Shown: piece by piece, positions 17,021-25,912 of the stretch
Position numbering within the stretch: position 1 is the stretch's first letter
How the letters are laid out: each line of letters starts with the position of its first letter
Source: Verrucomicrobiaceae bacterium E54
GTDB taxonomy: Bacteria > Verrucomicrobiota > Verrucomicrobiia > Verrucomicrobiales > Akkermansiaceae
Direction: 5' to 3'
Assembly: GCA_022548915.1 (NCBI GenBank)
Contig: JAKZES010000042.1
Span: forward strand, 1 to 48,766
Length of the DNA stretch: 48,766 nt
The notes under the pieces: model-generated
The model's database searches: none
Told to the model about the DNA's origin: nothing
Seen by the model: only the letters and a program-made list of their open reading frames with translations
Translations under genes and position numbers: made by a program

Positions 17021-17327
17021 GGTGGGGGGAGTTCGTCCCGGGTGGCCTTCGTTCGCATGCACAGCGGGTGAAGATCCGGCGGTCGGGAGGGGTGACATTG
17101 CTTACCCCGAGGGATCGCCGTTGTCCAAGTCAGGATTTGCGGCCGACGGCAGGCACGCCTTTCCGGAATCCGCGGCGGGAGTCCGAAGTCCTTCAGGTAG
17201 TCGGCGGTGCTTTGTTCACGCGCCGGCGAGATCAACCACCGCGCTCGTTACCAGGAAGTTGGCCACGGGTCATTGCCTGCGTATTATCGGGGCCTGGCGC
17301 ATTCTTGATGCCGGACTCACCGACAAG
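17021..17327. other. Divergent intergenic region without a recognised gene
   Basis: This stretch separates the membrane protein (minus) from the cytochrome b562-like gene (plus). Apart from the promoter at 17328-17357 I see no RNA, repeat or convincing open frame. Confidence 0.4.
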
Positions 17328-17357
17328 TTGACAGGTCGGCACGGGATGGGCTGTATC
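17328..17357 (+). promoter_or_regulatory. Candidate sigma-70-type promoter of the cytochrome b562-like gene
   Basis: TTGACA (17328-17333) matches the -35 consensus exactly. A TGTATC box (17352-17357) follows after 18 bases. Transcription would start near 17364, essentially at the ATG at 17366, which implies a leaderless or almost leaderless mRNA; no ribosome-binding site is visible. Confidence 0.45.
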
Positions 17358-17365
17358 GACGCCGT

Positions 17366-17779
17366 ATGAAAATGCTTCTGATTCCGGCAATGGCTCTCGG
17401 TCTGGTGGTGCTTGCTCCTGCCCCCGCGCAGGCGGACGACACGCCACTCGCGGAGCAAATGGAGATTCTCAACGATGCCTACAAGGCGATGCGCCGCACG
17501 GACGACGCGGCCGAGGGCGCCAAGCTCGCCCGCGAGGCCCAGGCCGCGGTGGCGAAGGCCTTTTCGATGACTCCGGAGTTTGTCGAGAAGGGCGGTCACC
17601 CGGCGGGCAAGGAGAAGGCGATGGCCTCCTACCGCATGCAGACCGCCCAGCTGCTGGTGGTGCTTTGCGAAATCGAGACCGCCTTTCTCGCCGAGGACCT
17701 GGACAAGGTGAAGGAGCTCATCACCCCGCTCCGCGAATCGAAGAAGAAGGGCCACGACGAGTTCATGGAGGACGAGTGA
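17366..17779 (+). CDS. Cytochrome b562-like periplasmic protein
   Basis: The 137-residue product has a signal peptide (MKMLLIPAMALGLVVLAPAP then AQA) and a mature part of about 113 residues, close to E. coli cytochrome b562 (106). LAEQMEILNDAYKAMRRTDD parallels the b562 start (DNMETLNDNLKVIEKADN), placing Met32 at the axial haem methionine. KKKGHDEFMEDE at the C-terminus places His130 at the axial histidine. The middle is all helical (a four-helix bundle is expected). There is no CXXC motif for covalent haem. A periplasmic electron-carrier or haem-binding role is inferred; the family's physiological partner is generally unknown. A strong intrinsic terminator follows, so the gene is monocistronic. 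Confidence 0.75.
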   Translation: MKMLLIPAMALGLVVLAPAPAQADDTPLAEQMEILNDAYKAMRRTDDAAEGAKLAREAQAAVAKAFSMTPEFVEKGGHPAGKEKAMASYRMQTAQLLVVLCEIETAFLAEDLDKVKELITPLRESKKKGHDEFMEDE

Positions 17780-17820
17780 TCTGGAGGCGGTGCGCCCTCG
17801 CGCCGCATTCGTTTTTGGAG

Positions 17821-17853
17821 AGCCCGGGCCGTGTGAGCGGTCCGGGCTTTTTT
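17821..17853 (+). terminator. Intrinsic terminator of the cytochrome b562-like gene
   Basis: AGCCCGGGCCG (17821-17831) pairs with CGGTCCGGGCT (17838-17848) through 11 pairs including one G-U, over a six-base loop. A run of six T residues starts at 17848. It lies about 40 bases after the stop codon. Confidence 0.9.
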
Positions 17854-17894
17854 GGGATTTGGGGCCGGGATTGCCCTTACGGTGGGCGGGTTGG

Positions 17895-17989
17895 GTTCGT
17901 AGTTCCCCCTTCAGGGGGTCCAACGAAGGGTCCGGCGACTCCCGCCTCAAGAACACGACGGAAGACCCCCTGAAGGGGGGACTACGAAC
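17895..17989. repeat. 95-bp inverted-repeat element (MITE/REP-like)
   Basis: The arms 17895-17920 and 17964-17989 are inverted repeats, 26 bases with one mismatch. Both contain a CCCCCTTCAGGGGG-like core that can itself form a hairpin. The 43-base centre is unrelated sequence with no gene. It lies between the terminator of the b562-like gene and the 3' end of dinB. It differs in sequence from the element at 5849-5955. Confidence 0.8.
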
Positions 17990-18004
17990 TGCAGTGGCGG
18001 GCGT

Positions 18005-19042
<1,038 letters not shown>

Positions 19043-19107
19043 GGGGCCGACGGGAGGCGGAGTCGGAAGGGGTTTTGGCAGGATGGATGGGATGAATCAG
19101 GATGGAT

Positions 19108-19168
19108 GGGATCCGGACCGGATCAGGTTTTGGATTGTTGATTCTGAAGATCCATCTCGTTCATCCTG
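19108..19168. repeat. Dispersed repeat, copy 1 (left of NUDIX gene)
   Basis: This AT-richer stretch resembles 19893-19952 in the same orientation. Both run from GGGATC through GGATCAGG and TTGATTCTG to a run of CATCC/GATCC words ending in ATCCTG. The match is imperfect with small gaps. Confidence 0.5.
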
Positions 19169-19222
19169 ATCGATCACGTTCATCGAGCAACGGAGATCCT
19201 GCAGGCCCGCCGCTTCCACCGG

Positions 19223-19822
19223 CTAGTCGACTTCGGTCGGCAGGGAGGGGTCGGCGTGGTGGCGGAAGGCGAGGTGGACGTAGTCGGGCGAGGCGCGGTC
19301 GGGACACATCTCGGGAAGGTCTTCGGGGGTGAACCAGCCGACCTCGAGGATTTCGTGGTCGGGCGCCGGTTCGCCGCCGAGCAGGCGGCACAGGAAGATC
19401 ATCTTGTAGCTGTATTCGGGCTCGGGCGGGTGGTTGTGGCAGGCCTTGTCCCAGACCCCGGCGAGCTTGACGATTTCGGCGCGGTAGCCGCTTTCCTCCT
19501 CGATCTCGCGGAGGACGTTCTGGGTCGGTGTGTGGCCGGCATCCATCCAGCCGCCGGGCAGGGTCCAGAGGCCGTTGCAGGCCTCGCGGACCATCAGGAT
19601 GCGGCCGTCCTCGATCACCGCCGCGCGGGCATCGAGCTTCGGGGTCGGGTAGCCGAATTCCACCGGCCAGCGGAATCCCGGCAACTCGCTGGCAAGCAGT
19701 TCGCTGGCGATTGCGTGGAGGCGCTGGTAGCGCTGGCGGTCGAATTCGTTGTCGCCATAGCGCAGCCCGGTCTCGGCGATGCCCTTGATTTCGCGGCTCA
19801 GGGCGAGGAGGTCGTGCGGCAT
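19223..19822 (-). CDS. NUDIX hydrolase with ADP-ribose-pyrophosphatase-type N-terminal domain
   Basis: The 199-residue product has a helical N-terminal region (MPHDLLALSREIKGIAETGL) and a core NUDIX domain from ~65. The NUDIX box is GGWMDAGHTPTQNVLREIEE followed by ESGY. It keeps the essential R-E-x-x-E-E-x-G core that binds metal, but the usual Gly-Glu after the first loop is Gly-His here. Substrate is probably a nucleoside diphosphate derivative such as ADP-ribose or a nucleotide sugar. The start at 19822 (MPHDLL) is preferred; an in-frame upstream ATG at 20008 would translate through the repeat at 19893-19952. It is divergent from the M3 peptidase gene. Confidence 0.85.
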   Translation of the reverse strand: MPHDLLALSREIKGIAETGLRYGDNEFDRQRYQRLHAIASELLASELPGFRWPVEFGYPTPKLDARAAVIEDGRILMVREACNGLWTLPGGWMDAGHTPTQNVLREIEEESGYRAEIVKLAGVWDKACHNHPPEPEYSYKMIFLCRLLGGEPAPDHEILEVGWFTPEDLPEMCPDRASPDYVHLAFRHHADPSLPTEVD

Positions 19823-19892
19823 GGGGGGATCTTCACAGGAAGCGGGGTTTTGGGAAAGGGTCGCTTGATGCACTTGATGGAAGAGGATGCAC

Positions 19893-19952
19893 GGGATCTC
19901 GAATGGATCAGGATTCGCATGTTTGATTCTGGAACCCATCCCATCCATCCTG
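19893..19952. repeat. Dispersed repeat, copy 2 (right of NUDIX gene)
   Basis: Second, imperfect direct copy of the stretch at 19108-19168. The two copies bracket the NUDIX gene and lie in its flanking non-coding regions. Confidence 0.5.
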
Positions 19953-20036
19953 CTCCCCGATCCATGGCGGGCCGCGGTTGAGGGAATGCCGGGAATTTCC
20001 GGTTTCAATCGGGCGGGGATGACCTAGGAAAGGCCC

Positions 20037-22154
20037 ATGCATCCGTTTCTTGCCGACGATTTCGAGGTCAAGTGGTCGACCCTGACCGCCGAGTCCATCC
20101 GCGACGACATCGCCCACGCGCTGGAGGTGGCGAAGGCGGGCATCCAGGCCATCTGCGATCAGGACCCGGCCCGGGCCACCTACGAGTCGACCTTCGCCGC
20201 GCTGGAGGAGGCGACGGAGCTGCTCGACCGCGGCTGGGGCCGGCTGCAGCACCTCGACTCGGTGGGCGACTACCCCGAGCAGCGCGAGGCGCTCAACGAG
20301 ATGCTCCCGGCGGTGTCGGACTTCCATTCCTCGATCCCGCTGAACGATGCGCTATGGTCGGTGCTGCATGCCTTTGGATCGTCGGCGGCCGCCGATGAGT
20401 TGGAGCCGGTCGAGAAGCGGTTCGTCGAGGAAACGATGCTCGATTTCATCCAGGCGGGTGCCGAGCTGCCGCCGGCGAAAAAGGAGCGGCTGGCGGAGGT
20501 GCAGGCCGAGCTCTCGAAGCTGACCCAGCGCTTCGGTGAGAACGTGCTCGATTCGACCAACGACTGGGAGCTGGTGGTCGAGGACGAGTCCCGGCTGGCC
20601 GGCCTGCCGGAGTCGGCCAAGGCGGCGGCGCTCGCCAACGCCAGGGCCAAGGGCGTGGCGACCGACGACAAGCCGGCATGGCGGTTCACGCTGCAGTTTC
20701 CGTCGATGTATCCGGTGATGCAGCACGCCGCCGACGACGCCCTGCGGCGCGAGGTGTGGGAGGGGTCGATCGAGGTGGGCGCGAAGGGCGACTGGGACAA
20801 CACCAAGTTGATCGCGAAGATCCTCGAGCTGCGCCAGGAGAAGGCGGATATCCTCGGGAAGAAGAATTTCGCCGACCTCGCGCTGCAGCGCCGGATGGCG
20901 GGCGACGGGGCGAAGGCGCTGGGTTTCGTCGAGGACCTGCACGACCGGATCGAGGCGCAGTTTGAGCAGGACTACCGCGAGTTGCGGGAGTTCAAGGCGT
21001 CGAAGACGGGCGGGGATCCGCAGGAGCCGATGGAGCCCTGGGAGACGGCCTACTGGGCGGAGAAGCGGCGCCAGGAGGAGTTCAACCTCGATGACGAGGT
21101 GCTGCGCCCGTATTTTCCGGTCGACCGGGTGATGTCCGGCCTCTTCGAGCTGTGCTCCAGGCTTTTCGGGATCCGCATCGAGGAACGCGAATCGGTCTAC
21201 TATGAACGGGGTGGCCGACCGGACGGCGCCGACGACCGCCCGGAGGTGTGGAGTGAGGACGTGAAGTTCTACGACCTGCGGGATGGGCGGAGCGGGGATC
21301 ACCTGGGGTCGTTCTACGCCGACTGGCATCCGCGCGAGGAGAAGCGCGGCGGGGCGTGGATGAACTGCCTCGAGACCGGCCTGCCGCCGGTGGCGGGCGG
21401 AGAACGCAAGCCGCATCTGGGCCTGATCACCGGCAACATGAGCCCGCCGGTGGACGGCAAGCCGGCGCTGCTGACCCATCGCGAGGTCGAAACCATCTTT
21501 CACGAGTTCGGCCACCTGCTGCACGGGCTGTTGAGTGACGTGCCGGTGCGCTCGCTGGCGGGGACCAGCGTGCCGTGGGACTTCGTCGAGCTGCCGTCGC
21601 AGATCATGGAGAACTTCTGCTGGGACCGCGAATCGTTGAACCTCTTCGCCCGTCATCACGAGACCGGCGAGCCGATCCCCGACGAGCTTTTCGAGCGCAT
21701 GCTCGCGGCGCGGAACTACATGAGCGCCACCGTCTTCATGCGACAGCTCGCCCTCGGCAAGCTCGACCTCGAACTGCACGTCCACCACGCGAAATACAAG
21801 GGCCGCGACCTCGACGAGGTCGACAAGGAGATCCTGAGGGGCTACCAGGTCGAACTGAAGACCAAGACGCCGAGCATGGCGCGGCGATTCAGCCACCTGT
21901 TCAGCTCGCCGACCGGATACGCGGCGGGCTATTATTCCTACAAGTGGGCGGAGGTGCTCGATGCCGACGCCTTCACCAAGTTCCGCGACCACGGCGTGAT
22001 GTCCGAGCAGGTCGGCCTCGAGTTCCGTGAGCATGTGCTGTCGAAAGGCAACTCACGACCGGTGGACGAGTCGTTCCGCCGGTTCATGGGCCGGGATCCG
22101 CAGCTCGAGCCTTTGCTCGAGCGCTCCGGGCTGGCGGGAGCGATGATGGCATGA
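20037..22154 (+). CDS. M3 family oligopeptidase (oligopeptidase A-like)
   Basis: The 705-residue product is a zinc metallopeptidase of the thimet oligopeptidase/PrlC family, which cleaves short peptides in the cytoplasm. The zinc site is HEFGH at 489-493 (ligands His489 and His493, catalytic Glu490), with the third ligand Glu518 in DFVELPSQIMENFCWD, the normal spacing for M3. The C-terminal YAAGYYSYKWAEVLDADAF segment is the family's substrate-binding tyrosine region. Full length, no signal peptide. The start MHPFLADDFEVKWS at 20037 is supported by GGAAAGG eight bases upstream. Gene symbol prlC would be by analogy only. Confidence 0.93.
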   Translation: MHPFLADDFEVKWSTLTAESIRDDIAHALEVAKAGIQAICDQDPARATYESTFAALEEATELLDRGWGRLQHLDSVGDYPEQREALNEMLPAVSDFHSSIPLNDALWSVLHAFGSSAAADELEPVEKRFVEETMLDFIQAGAELPPAKKERLAEVQAELSKLTQRFGENVLDSTNDWELVVEDESRLAGLPESAKAAALANARAKGVATDDKPAWRFTLQFPSMYPVMQHAADDALRREVWEGSIEVGAKGDWDNTKLIAKILELRQEKADILGKKNFADLALQRRMAGDGAKALGFVEDLHDRIEAQFEQDYRELREFKASKTGGDPQEPMEPWETAYWAEKRRQEEFNLDDEVLRPYFPVDRVMSGLFELCSRLFGIRIEERESVYYERGGRPDGADDRPEVWSEDVKFYDLRDGRSGDHLGSFYADWHPREEKRGGAWMNCLETGLPPVAGGERKPHLGLITGNMSPPVDGKPALLTHREVETIFHEFGHLLHGLLSDVPVRSLAGTSVPWDFVELPSQIMENFCWDRESLNLFARHHETGEPIPDELFERMLAARNYMSATVFMRQLALGKLDLELHVHHAKYKGRDLDEVDKEILRGYQVELKTKTPSMARRFSHLFSSPTGYAAGYYSYKWAEVLDADAFTKFRDHGVMSEQVGLEFREHVLSKGNSRPVDESFRRFMGRDPQLEPLLERSGLAGAMMA

Positions 22155-22346
22155 CGGTTCCGGGTGGCGCATAGCCACGGGTGCCAACCCGCGGCGTTTG
22201 TGCTCATCACCCGGGCAGGAAGCGCCCGAGGACGACGCCCATTCGCTGAAGAAAGGTCCGGCAAGGTTCCTCGCTGCGCGACCTCGTCGTGCGGTCCTCA
22301 CGAGCTTTGGCTTGCTCATGGCACGCCGCCTTCCCACCCTTTCCTC

Positions 22347-22943
22347 ATGCGCACCGGGATTCTGTTTCTCGTTTCGGGTCCTTCGGGTTCGGGGAAATCC
22401 ACACTCTGCCGGCGGCTGGAATCCGAGGGCGAGGCGGAGTTTTCGGTTTCCTGCACCACCCGCGCGCCGCGAGAGGGCGAGCGCGACGGCAGCGAGTATC
22501 ATTTTCTCAAGCGCGAGGATTTCGAGCGCCGGATCGCCGCGGGCGACTTCATCGAGCACGCCGAGGTGCACGGGAACTTCTATGGCACGCTGCGCAGCGA
22601 GGTGGTCGACCGCCTGGCGGAGGGCATCGACGTGGTGATGGACATCGACGTCCAGGGTGCCGCCCAGGTGCGGGCGATCGAGGATCCGGTGATTCGGGGA
22701 GCGCTGGTCGACTTGTTCGTGATGCCTCCCGACGAGCGCGAGCTGGAAGCCCGCCTGCGCGGTCGTGCCACCGACAGCGAGGAGGTGATCCAGCTGCGGC
22801 TGCGCAATGCGATCGAGGAAATGTCGCACTGGAGCGACTACAGCTACCGCCTCGTCTCGGCCACCCGCGAGGAGGACTACGCCCAGTTCAAGTCGCTCCT
22901 GGTGGCGGAGCGGATGAGAATTTCACGCCTGCGGAACCCATGA
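22347..22943 (+). CDS. gmk: Guanylate kinase
   Basis: The 198-residue product phosphorylates GMP to GDP in the cytoplasm. The P-loop is GPSGSGKS (11-18). GMP-binding features follow: FSVSCTTRAPREGERDGSEY near 35-54, FIEHAEVHGNFYGTL, and DVVMDIDVQGAAQVR. The start MRTGILFLVSGPSGSGKS at 22347 is the family start; an upstream in-frame ATG (22164) is not supported. Its stop overlaps the start of coaC by four bases (ATGA), so the two are translationally coupled. The gmk-coaC neighbourhood is common in bacteria. Confidence 0.95.
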   Translation: MRTGILFLVSGPSGSGKSTLCRRLESEGEAEFSVSCTTRAPREGERDGSEYHFLKREDFERRIAAGDFIEHAEVHGNFYGTLRSEVVDRLAEGIDVVMDIDVQGAAQVRAIEDPVIRGALVDLFVMPPDERELEARLRGRATDSEEVIQLRLRNAIEEMSHWSDYSYRLVSATREEDYAQFKSLLVAERMRISRLRNP

Positions 22944-23476
22944 ACATCGTCCTCGGCATCAGCGGCTCGATCGCCGCCTACAAGGCAGCGGAGCTGGCCT
23001 CGCAACTGGTCAAGGCCGGCCACGAAGTGAACGTGGTGATGACGGCGGCGGCGACCGAGTTCATCACGCCCCTGACGCTGCAGACGCTGACCCGGCGGCC
23101 GGTGCTGCTCGGGCTGGAGGACGAGAAAAGCTCGTGGAAGCCGGGCCACATCGAGCTGGCCGACGAGGCCGACCTGTTTCTGGTCGCCCCGGCGAGCGCC
23201 AACACGCTGGCAAACCTGGCCAACGGCATGGCACCGGATTCCCTGGGCTCGGTGTATCTCGCGCTGCCACGTACGACGCCTGTCGTACTGGCACCGGCGA
23301 TGAACGGCAAGATGTGGGAGCACCCGGCGACGCAGCGCAACGTCGCTCAACTCACGCAGGACGGCTGCCGCTTCGTCGGTCCGGCGGCGGGACAGCTCGC
23401 CTGCGGCTACGAAGGCCTCGGCCGGATGGCCGAAGTGGCCGACATCGTGGCGGCGGTTCAGGGTCTGAAGGCCTGA
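22940..23476 (+). CDS. coaC: Phosphopantothenoylcysteine decarboxylase (stand-alone CoaC flavoprotein)
   Basis: The 178-residue product catalyses the FMN-dependent decarboxylation step in coenzyme A synthesis. Family hallmarks are present: GISGSIAAYKAAEL at the start, catalytic His70 (PGHIELADEAD), the PAMNGKMW substrate motif (119-126), and Cys155 in GQLACGYEGLGRM. In most bacteria CoaC is fused to the CoaB synthetase; here the protein ends after the flavoprotein domain, so CoaB must be encoded elsewhere. It overlaps gmk by four bases. A perfect GTACGAC/GTCGTAC inverted repeat (23271-23288) lies inside the coding sequence. Confidence 0.93.
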   Translation: MNIVLGISGSIAAYKAAELASQLVKAGHEVNVVMTAAATEFITPLTLQTLTRRPVLLGLEDEKSSWKPGHIELADEADLFLVAPASANTLANLANGMAPDSLGSVYLALPRTTPVVLAPAMNGKMWEHPATQRNVAQLTQDGCRFVGPAAGQLACGYEGLGRMAEVADIVAAVQGLKA

Positions 23477-23519
23477 AGCTTGGAATCGCCTGCCTGTGGC
23501 GGGCGGCTCTTTGATCGCC

Positions 23520-25124
23520 TCACTTCGGCAACTCGGTCGCCAGCAGGCAGACGTCGTCATCAAAGTGCTCGCCCTCGGCGAACTCGAGGACGCTCGCGAT
23601 GATGCCGTCGAGCATCTCCTCGAGGGGTTCCTCGGAGCGCTCGGCGACGACGTCCATCAGTCTCTTCTCGAAGAAGGCCTCGCCGGTGTGGTCCTCCGCT
23701 TCGAGAATGCCGTCGGTGAAGAGCAGCAGGCGGTCGACCTCCCGCAGGGGCACCTCGTTCTCCGGAAACTCCGCCTTGGGCATGATGCCGAGACCCGGAC
23801 CCCGCTGGTCTCGCTCGCAGGAAAGCTGCCGCACGCCCGAGGGGCCGGAAATGATCGCCCCGGGATGCCCGGCGCAGGCGTAGCGGACGACCCCCTTCTC
23901 CAGGTCGATCAGGGCATAAAAGGCGGTGGCGAACATCGTGGCATCGGCCCGCTGGAGGATGGCGCTCAGGCCGTCGTTGAGCCCCTTGAGGAAGCGCCCG
24001 GGTCGGCCGGCGTCGCGCCGCTGCTTCTCCAGCAAGCCCCGCAGCATGGCGACGACCAGGGCGGCGCGGACACCGTGGCCCATGACGTCGCAGATCAGCA
24101 GGCCGACTCCCGTTCTGCCGACCTGGACGACCTCGAAGAAATCGCCGGCCAGGCCGGAAATCGGCAGGTAGCGCGAGCCGAAGTGGAGATTGCCGCGGTG
24201 GTGCCTGACCATCGGGAAGGCGGACGACGCCAGGGCCTGCTGGATCTCGCGGGCGAGTTGCACTTCCTCCTCGTAGGTCTGGTTCCGCAGCGCGAGCTCG
24301 GCGGCGAGCTCGGCCGCCTGCTTCTGGGCGAGCACCAGGTCGGTGACGTCGCTGGAAACGCCGAAGGTGCCCTTGATCCGGCCCTTGCGGTCGCGCCACG
24401 GAAACTTGGAAGTCATCACCCAGGTGTCACCGCGTTCGTCGTCGCGGACCTCGTGCTCGATCTTGCCGGTGATCGCTTCGCCCGACCGGATGATCGCCTG
24501 CTCGTCTTCGAAGGCCTCCTTCCAGTGGGCTTCGGCGAAGAGGTCGCGGTCGTGCTTGCCGATGATCTTCTCCGGCCCGGCCATGCCGTTCCACTCGGCC
24601 ATCTGCTGGTTGACGATCACGAAGCGGGATTCGGTGTCCTTGAAATAGATCTGCAGCGGAACGTGCTCGATGAGCGTGCTGAGGACGTGGCGCTCCTCCT
24701 CGATCTGGGCTTCGGCCGCCTTGCGGCGGGAAATGTCGATCATCGACCCGGCGATGCGGGTCGCGTGGCCGGTGCGGTCGCGGACGACGCTGCCGCGGAT
24801 GCGCAGCCAGATCCATCCATCGCTGCCGGTGTGGACCCGGCTGTCGATGGCCAGATACTCCGGTCCACCCGGGTCGAGCGCGCTGCCGAGGGCGGCGGCG
24901 AATTCCTCGCGGTCCTCCTCGTGGATCGACTCGTGGGGAGCGAGGAAGAAGTTCGGGGCGCGGCGATCGCCGCATTCCAGGAACTCGAGGATCCGGCGCG
25001 AGTAGTAGATCTCGCGCTTGTCCGTCCACCAGTCCCAGATGCCTTCATTGGAAGCTCGCAGCGCCAGCTCCAGCCGACTCCCGTCGACATCCGCCATGTC
25101 ACTGCCATCGTTGGACGGCGTCAT
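23520..25124 (-). CDS. PAS-PAS-PP2C (SpoIIE/RsbU-type) serine/threonine phosphatase
   Basis: The 534-residue cytoplasmic product has two PAS domains (about 18-135, with IWDWWTDKREIYYSRRILEF and RIAGSMIDISRRKAA; about 145-265, with RFVIVNQQMAEWNG and GTFGVSSDVTDLVLA). A coiled-coil linker follows (~265-290) and then a PPM/SpoIIE phosphatase. The phosphatase metal-binding aspartates are visible in GLAGDFFEVVQVG, LLICDVMGHGVRAAL, LLLFTDGILEAED and the terminal FDDDVCLLA. Such proteins typically dephosphorylate an anti-sigma-factor antagonist in partner-switching stress pathways after sensing a ligand or redox state through PAS. No RsbV/RsbW-like partner is nearby. ATG 25124 follows an AGGGG run; an alternative start is 25097. 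Confidence 0.92.
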   Translation of the reverse strand: MTPSNDGSDMADVDGSRLELALRASNEGIWDWWTDKREIYYSRRILEFLECGDRRAPNFFLAPHESIHEEDREEFAAALGSALDPGGPEYLAIDSRVHTGSDGWIWLRIRGSVVRDRTGHATRIAGSMIDISRRKAAEAQIEEERHVLSTLIEHVPLQIYFKDTESRFVIVNQQMAEWNGMAGPEKIIGKHDRDLFAEAHWKEAFEDEQAIIRSGEAITGKIEHEVRDDERGDTWVMTSKFPWRDRKGRIKGTFGVSSDVTDLVLAQKQAAELAAELALRNQTYEEEVQLAREIQQALASSAFPMVRHHRGNLHFGSRYLPISGLAGDFFEVVQVGRTGVGLLICDVMGHGVRAALVVAMLRGLLEKQRRDAGRPGRFLKGLNDGLSAILQRADATMFATAFYALIDLEKGVVRYACAGHPGAIISGPSGVRQLSCERDQRGPGLGIMPKAEFPENEVPLREVDRLLLFTDGILEAEDHTGEAFFEKRLMDVVAERSEEPLEEMLDGIIASVLEFAEGEHFDDDVCLLATELPK

Positions 25125-25218
25125 ACCCCTGAATCAAGCAGCCACCGGGCTCCGGGGCAATCCGTTTCCCGCGTCGAAGCAGGATGGGTGAACCGCGCAC
25201 GTTGGGGCGGCTGGCGAA

Positions 25219-25313
25219 AATGGCACTTCTCTTGACGAGTGCCCCGGTCTGAAGGTCGAAGGACTGCCCTGAACCACCTCGGCTCGCGAACACACATTTG
25301 GGGAAGTGCCATT
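25219..25313. repeat. 95-bp inverted repeat between the phosphatase and lipoprotein genes
   Basis: AATGGCACTTC (25219-25229) is the exact inverse of GAAGTGCCATT (25303-25313), with 73 bases between. The right end lies five bases before the stop codon of the lipoprotein gene. It could be a short non-autonomous element or part of a structured transcript; I see no coding frame in it. Confidence 0.5.
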
Positions 25314-25317
25314 GCGG

Positions 25318-25851
25318 CTAGCGACCTTCCTTCTCCAGCCACTCGGTCGTGAGCGGTCCGAAGTAGGCTTCCTCCGAGATGTCGGTCAGCAGCATCCCGC
25401 CGGGTCCGAAGAATTTCCACTCGTGGCAACCGTAGCACAACTGGAGCACGCGGCGGGTGCCGCGGTCCGACCAGACGATGGCGTAGTCGGGGTGGAATCC
25501 CGGGCACAGTTCCTTCGGTCCCCATGCCTGGTGGGAGCCGGGTTGGGCGTAGAGCGAGAGCACCTGGTCGATCGTCCGGCGCGGGACGTCGACGGGTTCC
25601 TTGAAGAACTTGAAGTCCTCGAACTCGACCCAGCCTCCGGCCTTGACCTGTTTTTCGTAGCGGGCCGTGTCGGCCTCGGGGTGGGCCAGCCCGCGATAAA
25701 CCACCGCCTTCGAGGTGTCGCCGAAATCGCGCACCGCGCCCTGGAGCGCGGCCTCCTCGCTGGGACGCAGCGGGATGCCGCCGGACCAGCAGGTGGCGCA
25801 GGATGAGAACAGACCGGCGGCGAGCAGGGCGATGAGCGTGAAGCGGATCAT
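25318..25851 (-). CDS. Predicted lipoprotein with one CXXCH motif
   Basis: The 177-residue product begins MIRFTLIALLAAGLFSSCAT, a lipoprotein signal with the lipidated cysteine at Cys18, so it is exported and membrane-anchored. The remainder is unfamiliar. It ends with VLQLCYGCHEWKFFGPGG, in which Cys139-x-x-Cys142-His143 formally matches a c-type haem motif; it could equally be a metal-binding or disulphide pair in a small family of unknown lipoproteins. The start at 25851 is set by the signal peptide; upstream in-frame codons belong to the antisense of the next gene. It lies 61 bp downstream of the pyroglutamyl peptidase gene on the same strand. Confidence 0.7.
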   Translation of the reverse strand: MIRFTLIALLAAGLFSSCATCWSGGIPLRPSEEAALQGAVRDFGDTSKAVVYRGLAHPEADTARYEKQVKAGGWVEFEDFKFFKEPVDVPRRTIDQVLSLYAQPGSHQAWGPKELCPGFHPDYAIVWSDRGTRRVLQLCYGCHEWKFFGPGGMLLTDISEEAYFGPLTTEWLEKEGR

Positions 25852-25912
25852 GACCTGAGGCTGAACGCCATGGCGCGAGAGGACAAGCAGTCTCCGGGCT
25901 GCGACGACACCG

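Noticed and set aside
17895-17989. Terminator of dinB or of the b562-like gene
   Set aside because: The b562-like gene already has a strong terminator at 17821-17853, and neither arm is followed by a T-run on the needed strand.
22155-22346. N-terminal extension of guanylate kinase from an upstream ATG
   Set aside because: The extension is Cys/Pro/Arg-rich and unlike any guanylate kinase. The stretch looks non-coding and may be a dispersed repeat, which I cannot verify.
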